Made by a program: the position numbers and the translations under genes. A DNA stretch of 51,781 nucleotides from an uncultured Bacilli bacterium (GTDB taxonomy: Bacteria > Bacillota_I > Bacilli_A > RFN20 > CAG-631), in the NCBI GenBank assembly GCA_934201705.1, contig CAKPXF010000018.1:1-51781 (forward strand), written 5' to 3'. Positions 1-8,060 of this stretch are shown here, in pieces. The first letter of the stretch is position 1. Every line of letters starts with the position of its first letter. The notes under the pieces are model-generated. The model saw only the letters and a list, made by a program, of their open reading frames with translations, did not search any database and was not told where the DNA came from.

Positions 1-278
1 ACTTATACTTTGTATAAGTAATTTATCAAAAATATTATTTGAGTCTAAATAATATAGTGTTAAATCCTAAAAACGGGCATAATATACTAACCTCCTAATA
101 AATTTTTTTATAAAACAAATGTAATCTAAATCGATTGACGTTTCTATTTTAGCATTTTCTTTATTAAAATAATATAGTTTTTTAAAAAAATATTATAAAA
201 AAAATTGATTTTTTTACTTCAAAACATGATAAATACTTTATTATAAACAAAACTATTCTATTTTTTATCATTTTAGTG
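1..278. other. Left-edge intergenic region
   Basis: No convincing gene. Positions 1-19 form a perfect 8-bp inverted repeat with a 3-nt loop. On the minus strand an AGGAGG site precedes a six-codon ORF (60-80, MPVFRI), too short to call. The rest is AT-rich spacer before the SRP RNA promoter. Confidence 0.5.
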
Positions 279-284
279 TATAAT
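279..284 (+). promoter_or_regulatory. -10 box of the SRP RNA gene
   Basis: A perfect TATAAT lies 7 nt before the first base of the predicted SRP RNA. No good -35 box is visible at the usual spacing. Confidence 0.6.
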
Positions 285-290
285 ATAAAT

Positions 291-371
291 GCCATCGTGA
301 TAGGCAATTTCGAACCAGGTCAGAGTAGGAATACAGCAGCCTTAAGGAACCAACTATGTGCGGTGGTTTTT
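291..371 (+). ncRNA. ffs: Small bacterial signal recognition particle RNA (4.5S-like)
   Basis: This is the RNA scaffold of the signal recognition particle, which binds Ffh and targets nascent membrane and secreted proteins. The conserved domain IV core is visible around 315-341: CCAGGTCAG on the 5' side, a GGAA-type tetraloop region, then CAGCAGCC on the 3' side. The ends pair (GCCATCG at 291-297 with CGGTGGT at 361-367, with wobbles), giving a single long hairpin of about 77 nt, the short form without an Alu domain. A U-run at 367-371 probably terminates it. The exact 3' end is estimated. Confidence 0.88.
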
Positions 372-445
372 AATTTGTTAAAATTGTTAATTATTTGTAA
401 TTAAATCTTGATTTAATGGCAAAAATAATGTAGTATATAAATAGA

Positions 446-475
446 AGTGAGGGTTACCTCACTCTTTGTTTTATT
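446..475 (+). promoter_or_regulatory. Leader hairpin before rimP, attenuator-like
   Basis: AGTGAGG (446-452) and CCTCACT (457-463) form a perfect 7-bp stem with a GTTA loop, followed by a T-rich tract to 475 and then the rimP ribosome-binding site at 477-483. This is the form of an intrinsic terminator inside the operon leader. In Bacillus subtilis the equivalent nusA operon leader carries a NusA-dependent terminator used for autoregulation, so the same job is plausible here by inference. Confidence 0.55.
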
Positions 476-488
476 AGGGGAGGAATCT

Positions 489-965
489 ATGAAAACAAAC
501 GTTGTTGAAATTGTACGACCATATATTGAAAAAATAGTACAAGATAATGATTTAAATCTTTATGATTTAGAGTATGTTAAAGAAGAAGGAACATGGTTTT
601 TAAGAGTAAGTATTGAAAGACATGATAAAACTATGGACTTTGAGTTAGCTGAGATTATTTGTAACTTGATTTCAGCAAAGCTTGATGAAATAGATCCAAT
701 TGATCATGCATATGTGTTAGATGTTTGCTCTCCTGGAATTGAAAGACCACTTAGAAACATTGACGAATATAAAGAAAATATCGGTCAATACATTACAGTT
801 TATTTAAAGGAAAAAGATGAGTTAAATAATGGTAAGTATACTGGGGATTTGGTGGCAGTAAATGATGATAATATAGAATTATCATATAAAGATAAAACAA
901 GAGTAAAAAAAGTTATTATAAATTTTAAACAAATAGATAAAGCGCATCTTGCGGTAAAATTTTAA
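489..965 (+). CDS. rimP: Ribosome maturation factor RimP
   Basis: RimP assists 30S ribosomal subunit maturation in the cytoplasm. The 158-residue product has the usual length and the family signature DVCSPGIERPL near the middle, followed by a C-terminal SH3-like domain. I start it at ATG 489, six bases after a GGGGAGG site at 477-483. An in-frame GTG at 447 lies inside the leader hairpin and has no ribosome-binding site. It is the first gene of the rimP-nusA-rnpM-ylxQ-infB-rbfA operon, and nusA follows after 12 bp. Confidence 0.95.
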   Translation: MKTNVVEIVRPYIEKIVQDNDLNLYDLEYVKEEGTWFLRVSIERHDKTMDFELAEIICNLISAKLDEIDPIDHAYVLDVCSPGIERPLRNIDEYKENIGQYITVYLKEKDELNNGKYTGDLVAVNDDNIELSYKDKTRVKKVIINFKQIDKAHLAVKF

Positions 966-977
966 GGGGAAATTAAT

Positions 978-2585
978 ATGCCAAGAAAAAAAGTTGAAGT
1001 AGTAGATGAAACAAAAAATATTGCATTAGCATTAAAGGAGCTTTGTGAAGCTAAAGGCCTTCCTGAAAGCGTTGTTGTTGATGCAATGAGTGAAGCTTTA
1101 AAGAAAGCTTATTTTAAGTATAGTGACGACTATACTGATACAGTAATTAAGGTTGATATTAATCTAAATACTGGTGTTATTAAAATGGCAAAAATTAAAA
1201 ATGTTGTTGCTGAAATTACTGATGATGTTTTTGAAACAGATCCAGAAGAGGCTTTTGAAGAAACTGGAATTCATTATAATATTGGTGATGTAGTTGAAAC
1301 ACCAATTGATATTTCAAACTTTAGAAGAGCTGCAGCAATGCAAGCAAAAAGCGTATTTAAGCAAAAACTAAGAGAAGCTGAAAAGCAATTAGTTGTTGAT
1401 CAATTTTCTGATAAAGTTGGCGATGTTTTAACAGGTGTTGTTGAGGCTGTAGAGGCAAAGCATTGTATTATCAAAATTGGTGGAAAAACAAATGCTTATT
1501 TAAGCAGAAGTAATATGTTACCAAATGAGGTTTTAAAAATTGGCTCAACAGTAAAGGTATATGTTGAAGAAGTTGATAAAACAGCAACAGGAGCTCCAAT
1601 TATTGTTTCAAGAACAAATCCTCGTTTTATTACAAAGCTAATGGAACAAGATATTTCTGAAATTAATGAAGGAATTGTTGAAATTAAGGGTGTATCTCGT
1701 CAACCAGGTTCAAGAACTAAGGTTGCTGTATATTCAAAGGATCCAAATATTGATCCTAGTGGCTCATGTATTGGTTTACATGGCTCAAGAATTGCTCGTG
1801 TTTTATCACAAATTGGCAATGAAAGAATTGATGTTGTAAATTACAGTGATAATCCATTGTTATATGTTGCTGATGCTTTAAAACCAGCTGTAATTGTTGG
1901 TGTTCAATTATTAGATGAAGAAAATAGAGCTTGCAGAGCCATTGTTGCTGATGAGCAATATTCGCTTGCAATTGGTAAGGATGCCCAAAACGTTAATTTA
2001 GCAGTAAGATTAACTGGCTGGAAAATTGATATTAAATCAGTAAGTGATGCTAAAGCTAATAATTATGAATATCAATTAGTAGATGATATTAAATTTATGG
2101 AAAATGCGAAAAAGGGTCGTATTAATAAAACTCCAACTACTATTGAAGAAGTTAAAGAGACAGTTACTAAAGAGGAAGTTAATGAAATGCCTTCAGCAAT
2201 TGTAGAACCAGCAGTTGAAATTAAAGAAAGTAAAGCTATTGAAGAACCAGTAATTGAAGAAGTAAAAGAAGAAAAAATCGAAGTTAAACCAACTAAATCT
2301 AAGACTCCAAATATGTTTAGTGAACTTGAAGCTGCATTAAATGCTTCTACAACAACTGAAGAAAAACCAACTAAGAAGAAATATAATAAGAAGTTTACTG
2401 AAAAAGAAGAGGAAGAAGAAGTTATTAAAAAGCCTACTACTACTACACCATCATCAGTATTACCAGTATATACTGAAGAAGAATTACGTGCTTTCCAAGA
2501 GGAAGAGGAAGCTGAAGAAGCAAATAAATATGATGATGACATCGATTATGATGAATTCGATGATTACTATGATGATGAAAAGTAA
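978..2585 (+). CDS. nusA: Transcription termination/antitermination factor NusA
   Basis: NusA binds RNA polymerase and nascent RNA to modulate pausing, termination and antitermination. The order is an N-terminal polymerase-binding domain (about 1-130), an S1 domain (about 145-215, VGDVLTGVVEAVE), then two KH domains (about 225-365; the second ends with LAIGKDAQNVNLAVRLTG). From about residue 375 to 535 there is a low-complexity extension rich in Glu, Lys, Thr and Val that ends in a run of Asp and Tyr. Firmicutes NusA usually stops soon after KH2 (about 350-400 residues), so the tail is unusual and probably disordered. It sits between rimP and rnpM in the canonical operon. Confidence 0.96.
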   Translation: MPRKKVEVVDETKNIALALKELCEAKGLPESVVVDAMSEALKKAYFKYSDDYTDTVIKVDINLNTGVIKMAKIKNVVAEITDDVFETDPEEAFEETGIHYNIGDVVETPIDISNFRRAAAMQAKSVFKQKLREAEKQLVVDQFSDKVGDVLTGVVEAVEAKHCIIKIGGKTNAYLSRSNMLPNEVLKIGSTVKVYVEEVDKTATGAPIIVSRTNPRFITKLMEQDISEINEGIVEIKGVSRQPGSRTKVAVYSKDPNIDPSGSCIGLHGSRIARVLSQIGNERIDVVNYSDNPLLYVADALKPAVIVGVQLLDEENRACRAIVADEQYSLAIGKDAQNVNLAVRLTGWKIDIKSVSDAKANNYEYQLVDDIKFMENAKKGRINKTPTTIEEVKETVTKEEVNEMPSAIVEPAVEIKESKAIEEPVIEEVKEEKIEVKPTKSKTPNMFSELEAALNASTTTEEKPTKKKYNKKFTEKEEEEEVIKKPTTTTPSSVLPVYTEEELRAFQEEEEAEEANKYDDDIDYDEFDDYYDDEK

Positions 2586-2598
2586 TTTGGAGTAAAAA

Positions 2599-2862
2599 AT
2601 GATAAAAAAAATACCATTAAGGAAATGTGTAGTAACTCAAGAAAGATTACCAAAAAAAGATTTGCTTAGAATAGTAAAAAATAGTGACAATGAAGTTTTT
2701 GTCGATTTAAGTTCAAAAGCAAATGGTAGAGGGGCTTATATTAAAAAAAGTATTGAGGTATTGGATTTAGCTATAAAAAATAAAAGTTTAGAAAGAGCAT
2801 TAGAATGTGAAATTCCTCTTTCTGTTTATGAAAGAATTAGGAAGGTTATATTAAGTGAATAA
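2599..2862 (+). CDS. rnpM: RnpM/YlxR family RNA-binding protein (DUF448)
   Basis: Small basic protein of 87 residues of the YlxR (DUF448) family. The family start RKCVVTQERLPKKDLLRIV and the GRGAYI motif are both visible. In Bacillus subtilis the homologue, renamed RnpM, binds the RNase P RNA and modulates its activity; the same function here is by family. It lies between nusA and ylxQ as in most Firmicutes, and its last codons overlap the next gene by 8 bp, implying coupled translation. Confidence 0.9.
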   Translation: MIKKIPLRKCVVTQERLPKKDLLRIVKNSDNEVFVDLSSKANGRGAYIKKSIEVLDLAIKNKSLERALECEIPLSVYERIRKVILSE

Positions 2863-3175
2863 TACTTTGCTTTATAATACGATTCGTATTTGTATTAAGG
2901 CTAATAAATATTCATTTGGGGAAACACTTTTATTTGATATAAAGTCAAAGCGTGCTAGCATCGTAGTTATTGCTATTGATGCTGGCAGTGCTAATAAAAA
3001 AAAGATTATTGATAAATGCAATTCTAATAGCATTAGTTACATAGAATTGTTTAATAAAGCTGAATTATATTCTTTGTTTTCTAAAAATATTTCATCATTT
3101 GGAATAATAGATGCTAATTTAGCTAAAAAATTTAAAGAAAATTTAAATAAAGGAGGATATCATAATGGGGAATAA
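2855..3175 (+). CDS. ylxQ: YlxQ, L7Ae/L30e-like putative RNA-binding protein
   Basis: A 106-residue protein with the compact alpha/beta L7Ae/L30e pattern (a conserved hydrophobic strand VVIAIDAGSA, then a helix with Lys-rich segments). YlxQ proteins resemble ribosomal L7Ae-type proteins that bind kink-turn RNAs; the cellular role is not well defined. It begins at GTG 2855, 8 bp inside rnpM, behind a GGAAGG site. Its end overlaps infB by 11 bp, and the infB ribosome-binding site lies inside it. Position in the operon is the strongest evidence. Confidence 0.82.
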   Translation: MNNTLLYNTIRICIKANKYSFGETLLFDIKSKRASIVVIAIDAGSANKKKIIDKCNSNSISYIELFNKAELYSLFSKNISSFGIIDANLAKKFKENLNKGGYHNGE

Positions 3176-5048
3176 CAATTATGGCAAAAAGACCACTAAT
3201 AATAGTGGAAAATCACACAATAATAACAAGAAAAAAGGTTCTTTGATTTCTAATGTAAATAGCCATAAAATGAATAAACAAGACATTAAAAACAAATTAA
3301 ACGATGGGGTCTTAGTTTATAGCGGTCCACTTACTGTTACTGAACTTGCTGAAAAATTAGGGATTAGTGCAGTTGATGTTGTTCGCTCTTTATTTTTAGA
3401 AAAAATAATGGTTAACGTTAATACGACATTGAACGATGACTATATTGAACTTGTAGCCTTAAAATACGGCTATGAGGTTCAAAAGGAAAAGGTTGTTGAA
3501 CTTGAAAATTTTGAAGATATGGAAATTAATGATGATCCAAAATCATTAGTAAGTAGACCACCAGTAGTAACTATTATGGGACATGTTGACCATGGTAAAA
3601 CTACATTACTTGATGCTATACGTAAATCAAGAGTTGTTGCAGGTGAATTTGGGGGTATTACTCAACATATTGGTGCATACCAAACTGTTGTAAAAGGAAG
3701 CAAAATCACTTTTATTGATACTCCAGGGCATGCTGCATTTACAGAAATGAGAGCACGTGGAGCTAAAATTACCGACATAGTTATTATTGTAGTTGCTGCT
3801 GATGATGGTGTAAAGCCACAAACAATTGAGGCTGTAAACCATGCTAAGGCTGCTAATGTTCCAATTATTGTAGCTGTTAATAAAATGGATAAGCCAACAG
3901 CTAATTATGATAGAGTTGTTCAACAAATGTCTGATTTGGGATTAATGCCTGAAGAATGGGGAGGCAGCACAATTTATCGTAAAATCTCTGCTAAATCTGG
4001 TGAGGGATTAGATGATTTACTTGAAACAATTTTACTTGCTGCTGAACTTGAAGATTTAAAAGCTAACCCTAATAGATATGCTATGGGAACTGTAGTTGAA
4101 GCAAAACTTGATAAGCAAAGAGGACCAATTGCTACATTTTTAATTCAAAATGGTACGTTAAGAGTTGGAGATTCTGTAGTTGCTGGAACATGCTTTGGTA
4201 AAATTAGACAATTACGTGATGATTTAGGAAGACAACTATCAGAAGCTGGACCTTCAACACCAGTTGAGGTATCAGGCTTACAAGATGTACCAGTTGCTGG
4301 TGATAAATTTATGGCCTTTGAAAGTGAAAAAATGGCTCGTGATATTGCAATTAAAAGAAAAGAGACTAAAATTTTAGCTGAAAGAAAAGCGACTAGTGCA
4401 AATACACTTGAATCATTTATGGCAACATCTGGTGAGCATCAAACAATTAATGTTATTATAAAAGCCGATGTTCAAGGATCAGCTGAGGCTGTAAAGAGTG
4501 CTTTAGAAAAACTAAAGGTTGAAGATGTTAGTGTAAATGTAATTGCTTCATATGCAGGAGCTATTACTGAATCTGATGTGTTATTAGCTAGCGCAAGTAA
4601 TGCAATTATTTATGGATTTAACGTCCGTCCAGATGCTGTAGTTAGAAAAAAAGCAATTGAAGAAGGCGTTGATATTCGTCTACATAATATTATTTACAAT
4701 CTTCTTGAAGAAATGGAAGCTGCTATGAAAGGTATGCTAAAGCCAATTTATAAAGAGGTTGTTACAGGTCAAGCTGAAGTTCGTCAAACATTCAAGGTTG
4801 GAAAAACTGGTGTAATTGCTGGATGCTACATTACTTTAGGTTATATTAAGGCTAATGCTAAGGTTAGATTAATTAGAGCTGGTATTGTTGTATATGAAGG
4901 CCAATTATCTTCTTTAAAGAGATTTAAAGATGATGTTAAGGAAGTTAAAGAAGGCTATGAATGTGGCATGATGATTGCAGGCTATAATGATATTAAAGAA
5001 GCCGATATTATTGAAGGCTATGAAATGCAAGAAGTTGCAAGAGATTAG
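3165..5048 (+). CDS. infB: Translation initiation factor IF-2
   Basis: GTPase that brings initiator tRNA to the 30S subunit and promotes subunit joining. After a short Asn/Lys-rich start comes an IF2 N-terminal domain (about residues 50-105), then the G domain with G1 GHVDHGKTT near 138, G3 DTPGH near 185 and G4 NKMD near 239, and the C-terminal beta-barrel domains. At 627 residues it is a short form, lacking the long N-terminal extension of enterobacterial IF-2. It starts behind GGAGG inside the end of ylxQ; rbfA follows after 8 bp. Confidence 0.97.
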   Translation: MGNNNYGKKTTNNSGKSHNNNKKKGSLISNVNSHKMNKQDIKNKLNDGVLVYSGPLTVTELAEKLGISAVDVVRSLFLEKIMVNVNTTLNDDYIELVALKYGYEVQKEKVVELENFEDMEINDDPKSLVSRPPVVTIMGHVDHGKTTLLDAIRKSRVVAGEFGGITQHIGAYQTVVKGSKITFIDTPGHAAFTEMRARGAKITDIVIIVVAADDGVKPQTIEAVNHAKAANVPIIVAVNKMDKPTANYDRVVQQMSDLGLMPEEWGGSTIYRKISAKSGEGLDDLLETILLAAELEDLKANPNRYAMGTVVEAKLDKQRGPIATFLIQNGTLRVGDSVVAGTCFGKIRQLRDDLGRQLSEAGPSTPVEVSGLQDVPVAGDKFMAFESEKMARDIAIKRKETKILAERKATSANTLESFMATSGEHQTINVIIKADVQGSAEAVKSALEKLKVEDVSVNVIASYAGAITESDVLLASASNAIIYGFNVRPDAVVRKKAIEEGVDIRLHNIIYNLLEEMEAAMKGMLKPIYKEVVTGQAEVRQTFKVGKTGVIAGCYITLGYIKANAKVRLIRAGIVVYEGQLSSLKRFKDDVKEVKEGYECGMMIAGYNDIKEADIIEGYEMQEVARD

Positions 5049-5056
5049 GTGTTATT

Positions 5057-5395
5057 ATGAATGAAAAAAGAGCTGATAGATTATCAAGCATTGCTCAAAA
5101 AGCTATTTCAGATATTATCCAATATAAAGTAAAAAGCGATAAAATAGGCTTTGTTACCGTAACTGCTGCCAAAGTTACAAGAGACTTATCGTATTGTTAT
5201 GTTTATGTATCAATTTTAAATGATAAGAATCATGAAAAGTTTGAAGCCTTAAATAAAATTAAAGGCTTTGTTAGAACAGAGCTTGGACATGAAGTTAAAT
5301 TAAGAAAGGTTCCAGAAATTGTTTTTAAATTAGATGAATCTATTGAAAACTATAGACATATTGAAGAATTACTTGAAGAAAGTAAGGAGAAATAA
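5057..5395 (+). CDS. rbfA: 30S ribosome-binding factor RbfA
   Basis: RbfA helps 16S rRNA maturation and cold-shock ribosome assembly. The 112-residue length fits the family, and family segments are visible: the start RADRLSSIAQKAISDII, the strand DLSYCYVYVSIL and the end FKLDESIENYRHIEELL. It closes the conserved translation operon, and the next gene begins two bases after its stop, so transcription probably continues into the membrane genes. Confidence 0.94.
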   Translation: MNEKRADRLSSIAQKAISDIIQYKVKSDKIGFVTVTAAKVTRDLSYCYVYVSILNDKNHEKFEALNKIKGFVRTELGHEVKLRKVPEIVFKLDESIENYRHIEELLEESKEK

Positions 5396-5397
5396 AC

Positions 5398-6312
5398 ATG
5401 AAGCATCTTATTAACATTTTAAAAGGTGCTTGTATTGGCATTGCTAATGTAATACCTGGATTTTCAGGTGGCACAATGGCTGTTATGCTTAAGATTTACG
5501 ATTTATTTGTTTATGCTTTTGCTAATGTCTTTACTCATTTTAAGGATGTTTTTAAAAAATGCTGGTCGTTATTTTTAGGAATAGCAATTGGCGTAGTATT
5601 TGCTTTATTTGCTATTGTAAAATTACTTGAGGTAATACCATTTATTACAATCATGTTTTTTGTGGGCTTGATATTTGGTAGCATGCCTTCAATTTATAAA
5701 AGCTCTAAGGAAGGAAAACTTAAAATTGCTGATATTATTTCCTTTATTGTAGCAATTGCTATTATTGTAATTTTACCTTTTATTAGCAAAGAGGGTAATA
5801 GTGAGGTTTCTTATAGTGTAGGTATTTATTTCTTAATGCTGTTTTTAGGTATTATTTGCTCCTCAGCAATGGTTATTCCAGGTGTTAGTGGTTCATTGGT
5901 TTTAATGGCTTTTGGATACTATGCCTTTTTGATGGAAACGATAAAAACATTTCTAAAAAACATATTTAATTTTTCAATGGCTAATTATTTTAATATGGTA
6001 TTTGTAATTGTATCATTTGCAATAGGCTGTATTATAGGATTAGTATTTGTTTCAAAACTAATAATTAAGCTAACTGAAAAATTTCCAAAAACAGTATATG
6101 TTACAATTTTAGGATTATTAGTTGCTTCACCATTTAGTATAATTTATAAAACAATGACAAATTATACAGTTACATTTAATGCTATAGTAATTGTTTTTTC
6201 AATAATTAGCTTTTCAATTGGGGTATTTTTGGTTTTATTTGGTGATTATATGGCAAATAAAGTATCAAGTAAAGCTAATTGTGATACAATAAAAGAAAGC
6301 AAGGAGGAATAA
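5398..6312 (+). CDS. popT: DUF368 family undecaprenyl-phosphate translocase (PopT-like)
   Basis: Polytopic membrane protein of 304 residues with about eight or nine hydrophobic segments. Two related motifs, NVIPGFSGGTMAV near residue 18 and MVIPGVSGSLVLM near 160, mark the two inverted halves of the DUF368 fold. DUF368 proteins (PopT) recycle undecaprenyl phosphate across the membrane for cell wall synthesis, so the cell probably builds peptidoglycan, in line with alr at 37.7 kb. The start follows AAGGAG two bases after rbfA, which places it in the same transcript. Confidence 0.85.
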   Translation: MKHLINILKGACIGIANVIPGFSGGTMAVMLKIYDLFVYAFANVFTHFKDVFKKCWSLFLGIAIGVVFALFAIVKLLEVIPFITIMFFVGLIFGSMPSIYKSSKEGKLKIADIISFIVAIAIIVILPFISKEGNSEVSYSVGIYFLMLFLGIICSSAMVIPGVSGSLVLMAFGYYAFLMETIKTFLKNIFNFSMANYFNMVFVIVSFAIGCIIGLVFVSKLIIKLTEKFPKTVYVTILGLLVASPFSIIYKTMTNYTVTFNAIVIVFSIISFSIGVFLVLFGDYMANKVSSKANCDTIKESKEE

Positions 6313-6314
6313 TT

Positions 6315-6854
6315 ATGGCAAATGAAATTACAACAAAAAAGAATTATTTGTTTTCAAATAAAACATTAAGAGTTATAGGATTAATAAGTGCCTTTATTGG
6401 AATTATGCTATTAATGCTAAATATGAATGTTACAACAATTACAATGCAATTAATAGCTATCTTATTAGCTTTAGTTGGTGTATATTTTATTTCAACAAAT
6501 GTTAAAAGGTTTGGTATAAAAGATAAACTAAAAGATGCTTTAGTATATTTCTTAGTAGGATTAATTTTATTAGCACTTGGTATTGTTGTATGTATTTATG
6601 CAAGTACTATTAGTAAATGGTTTTATTTAATTCTTGGAGTTTTAATTGGAATTTATGGCATTACAATCTTTATTTATTTTTTAGTAAAAAAAGGAAGTAA
6701 AGTTGCAATGACTAGAAATATTAGTTATTCATTACTATTAATAGCAACAGGGGTAATGGTAGCATTATTATTTAAATTTACATCTCAAAATTACATATTA
6801 AGTATTGGAATTGTAAGTACAGTAACTGGTGTGTTTGGTTTATTAATGTATTAA
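6315..6854 (+). CDS. Small six-helix membrane protein, HdeD/DUF308-like
   Basis: A 179-residue integral membrane protein with about six hydrophobic helices and repeated Gly-containing helix pairs (such as LVGLILLALGIVV and VLIGIYGITIFIYF). The pattern resembles HdeD/DUF308 proteins, but I see no diagnostic residue, so this is a fold-level guess. It begins two bases after popT behind AAGGAGG and is the last gene before a terminator at 6879-6908. No function can be assigned. Confidence 0.6.
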   Translation: MANEITTKKNYLFSNKTLRVIGLISAFIGIMLLMLNMNVTTITMQLIAILLALVGVYFISTNVKRFGIKDKLKDALVYFLVGLILLALGIVVCIYASTISKWFYLILGVLIGIYGITIFIYFLVKKGSKVAMTRNISYSLLLIATGVMVALLFKFTSQNYILSIGIVSTVTGVFGLLMY

Positions 6855-6878
6855 AATTATAAATATTTATATATTATG

Positions 6879-6908
6879 AAAGTGAACTTGTAAAGGGTTC
6901 ACTTTTTT
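6879..6908 (+). terminator. Terminator closing the rimP-popT operon
   Basis: AAAGTGAAC and GTTCACTTT form a 9-bp stem with a short loop, followed directly by T residues. It lies 25 bases after the last gene of the operon. Confidence 0.8.
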
Positions 6909-6931
6909 AGTCACGTTACGCGTGACTAAAA
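6905..6931. promoter_or_regulatory. Perfect 11-bp palindrome upstream of an HTH regulator
   Basis: TTTTAGTCACG (6905-6915) and CGTGACTAAAA (6921-6931) are exact inverted repeats around a TTACG loop. It lies 74 bases before the regulator gene. It may be an operator for that regulator or a second, bidirectional terminator, since both sides are T/A-rich. Confidence 0.5.
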
Positions 6932-7005
6932 TAGTATTTAGTGTTGTAGACATTTTTAATTGTTTAAAGTAAAATTTATTTAAATAATATAAAGGAAAAA
7001 TAATT

Positions 7006-8019
7006 ATGACACTAGGAGAAAGAATAAAGCAAATTAGGACATTAGCTAATTTATCACAGGAAGAATTTGCTAATGAATTAAATACAACGAAGCAAACAAT
7101 TTCAAGATGGGAACTAGACATGTGTTATCCTGAAATTGATAAAATAGTTTTAATGAGTGAAATATTTAATGTCACGATAGATTCTATTTTAAAGGATAAT
7201 ATTTCAACATTTAAATTAGATAATATAGAATATGAATGTGGAGTTTATAGAAGCCATAACAAAGAAATTTGTCAAAGTGAAAAATTTGCAGTCACTTATT
7301 ACTATGCTAATAATACTTTAGGTATAAAGCTTTATTTGGGCTTTAAAAATAAAAAGAATTTAGTAGCAATACTAGAAAAAAATACTAATGATAATAGTAT
7401 TTCATATGCGTATTATATTAATAATAAAAATGATATTGTTTCTAATAACGAAGCCATAAAAAAGCTATTAAATGAAAAATTTAATAATGATGAAATTAAA
7501 AGTATGAAAAAAATAGAATCATTTAAAATAAATCATTCAAATAGTGAATTACCAACAATAAAAAATGATGGAATAAAAAAATGTTTAAAGGAATGGCGTA
7601 TGCATGATTTTTATAAAAGTAATGATGAAGAACTATATTTTTATTTATATACAGGAAATACTGAATATGTATTTCGAGTAGTTAATAAAGATAGTAATAT
7701 TTATTGTGGAGCATCTTATAATCAAGCCTTTGATTTAGGAATTTATTCATATAAGCAATATTTTAGAATTAGAAATTATAAGGATAATAGCTTACCATTT
7801 TGTAATTCCTTTGCAGATTTTAGTGTTTTGAATAAAGAAGTAGAAATTCCATTGAGTCAATGTAAAATAGGTGAATGCATATTAATTAATGATAATTATA
7901 TTTGGTGTATTTGGTGTATAAAGCGTTATAATGATAATGAAATTGTCTTACAAGGCTGTGGAGATGATGAATATATTTATAAACGAAATGAAGCATTTAT
8001 AGAAAGAATAACTAAATAA
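7006..8019 (+). CDS. HTH (Cro/CI-type) transcriptional regulator with large unknown C-terminal region
   Basis: The N-terminal 60 residues form a clear Cro/CI-family helix-turn-helix (LGERIKQIRTLANLSQEEFA, then NTTKQTISRWE), which binds DNA. The remaining 270 or so residues are Asn-, Lys- and Tyr-rich and I do not recognise the domain. They contain several Cys and paired aromatic repeats (YIWCIWCIKRY near residue 300) and may sense a ligand or partner. It is a single gene, with terminators on both sides and a perfect palindrome upstream that may be its own operator. The target is unknown. Confidence 0.75.
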   Translation: MTLGERIKQIRTLANLSQEEFANELNTTKQTISRWELDMCYPEIDKIVLMSEIFNVTIDSILKDNISTFKLDNIEYECGVYRSHNKEICQSEKFAVTYYYANNTLGIKLYLGFKNKKNLVAILEKNTNDNSISYAYYINNKNDIVSNNEAIKKLLNEKFNNDEIKSMKKIESFKINHSNSELPTIKNDGIKKCLKEWRMHDFYKSNDEELYFYLYTGNTEYVFRVVNKDSNIYCGASYNQAFDLGIYSYKQYFRIRNYKDNSLPFCNSFADFSVLNKEVEIPLSQCKIGECILINDNYIWCIWCIKRYNDNEIVLQGCGDDEYIYKRNEAFIERITK

Positions 8020-8024
8020 CGTAA

Positions 8025-8051
8025 TAAGGAGGGATTTTATTTCCCTCCTTA
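8025..8051. terminator. Convergent-gene hairpin
   Basis: TAAGGAGGGA and TCCCTCCTTA form a perfect 10-bp stem with a 7-nt loop, between the ends of a plus-strand and a minus-strand gene. The T-tract is weak on both sides, so it may act as a bidirectional terminator or mRNA end stabiliser. Confidence 0.6.
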
Positions 8052-8060
8052 AGTGTTTAA

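Noticed and set aside
60..80. Six-codon minus-strand ORF behind an AGGAGG site
   Set aside because: Too short for any support; possibly a leader peptide, but nothing downstream in the window depends on it.
447..488. Longer GTG start for rimP
   Set aside because: It lies in the leader hairpin without a ribosome-binding site, while ATG 489 follows GGGGAGG.
1756..1971. Minus-strand ORF inside nusA
   Set aside because: His/Gln-rich antisense of the KH domains; a reading-frame shadow.
2072..2542. 156-codon minus-strand ORF rich in Ser
   Set aside because: It is the complement of the low-complexity Glu-rich tail of nusA; no ribosome-binding site or domain.
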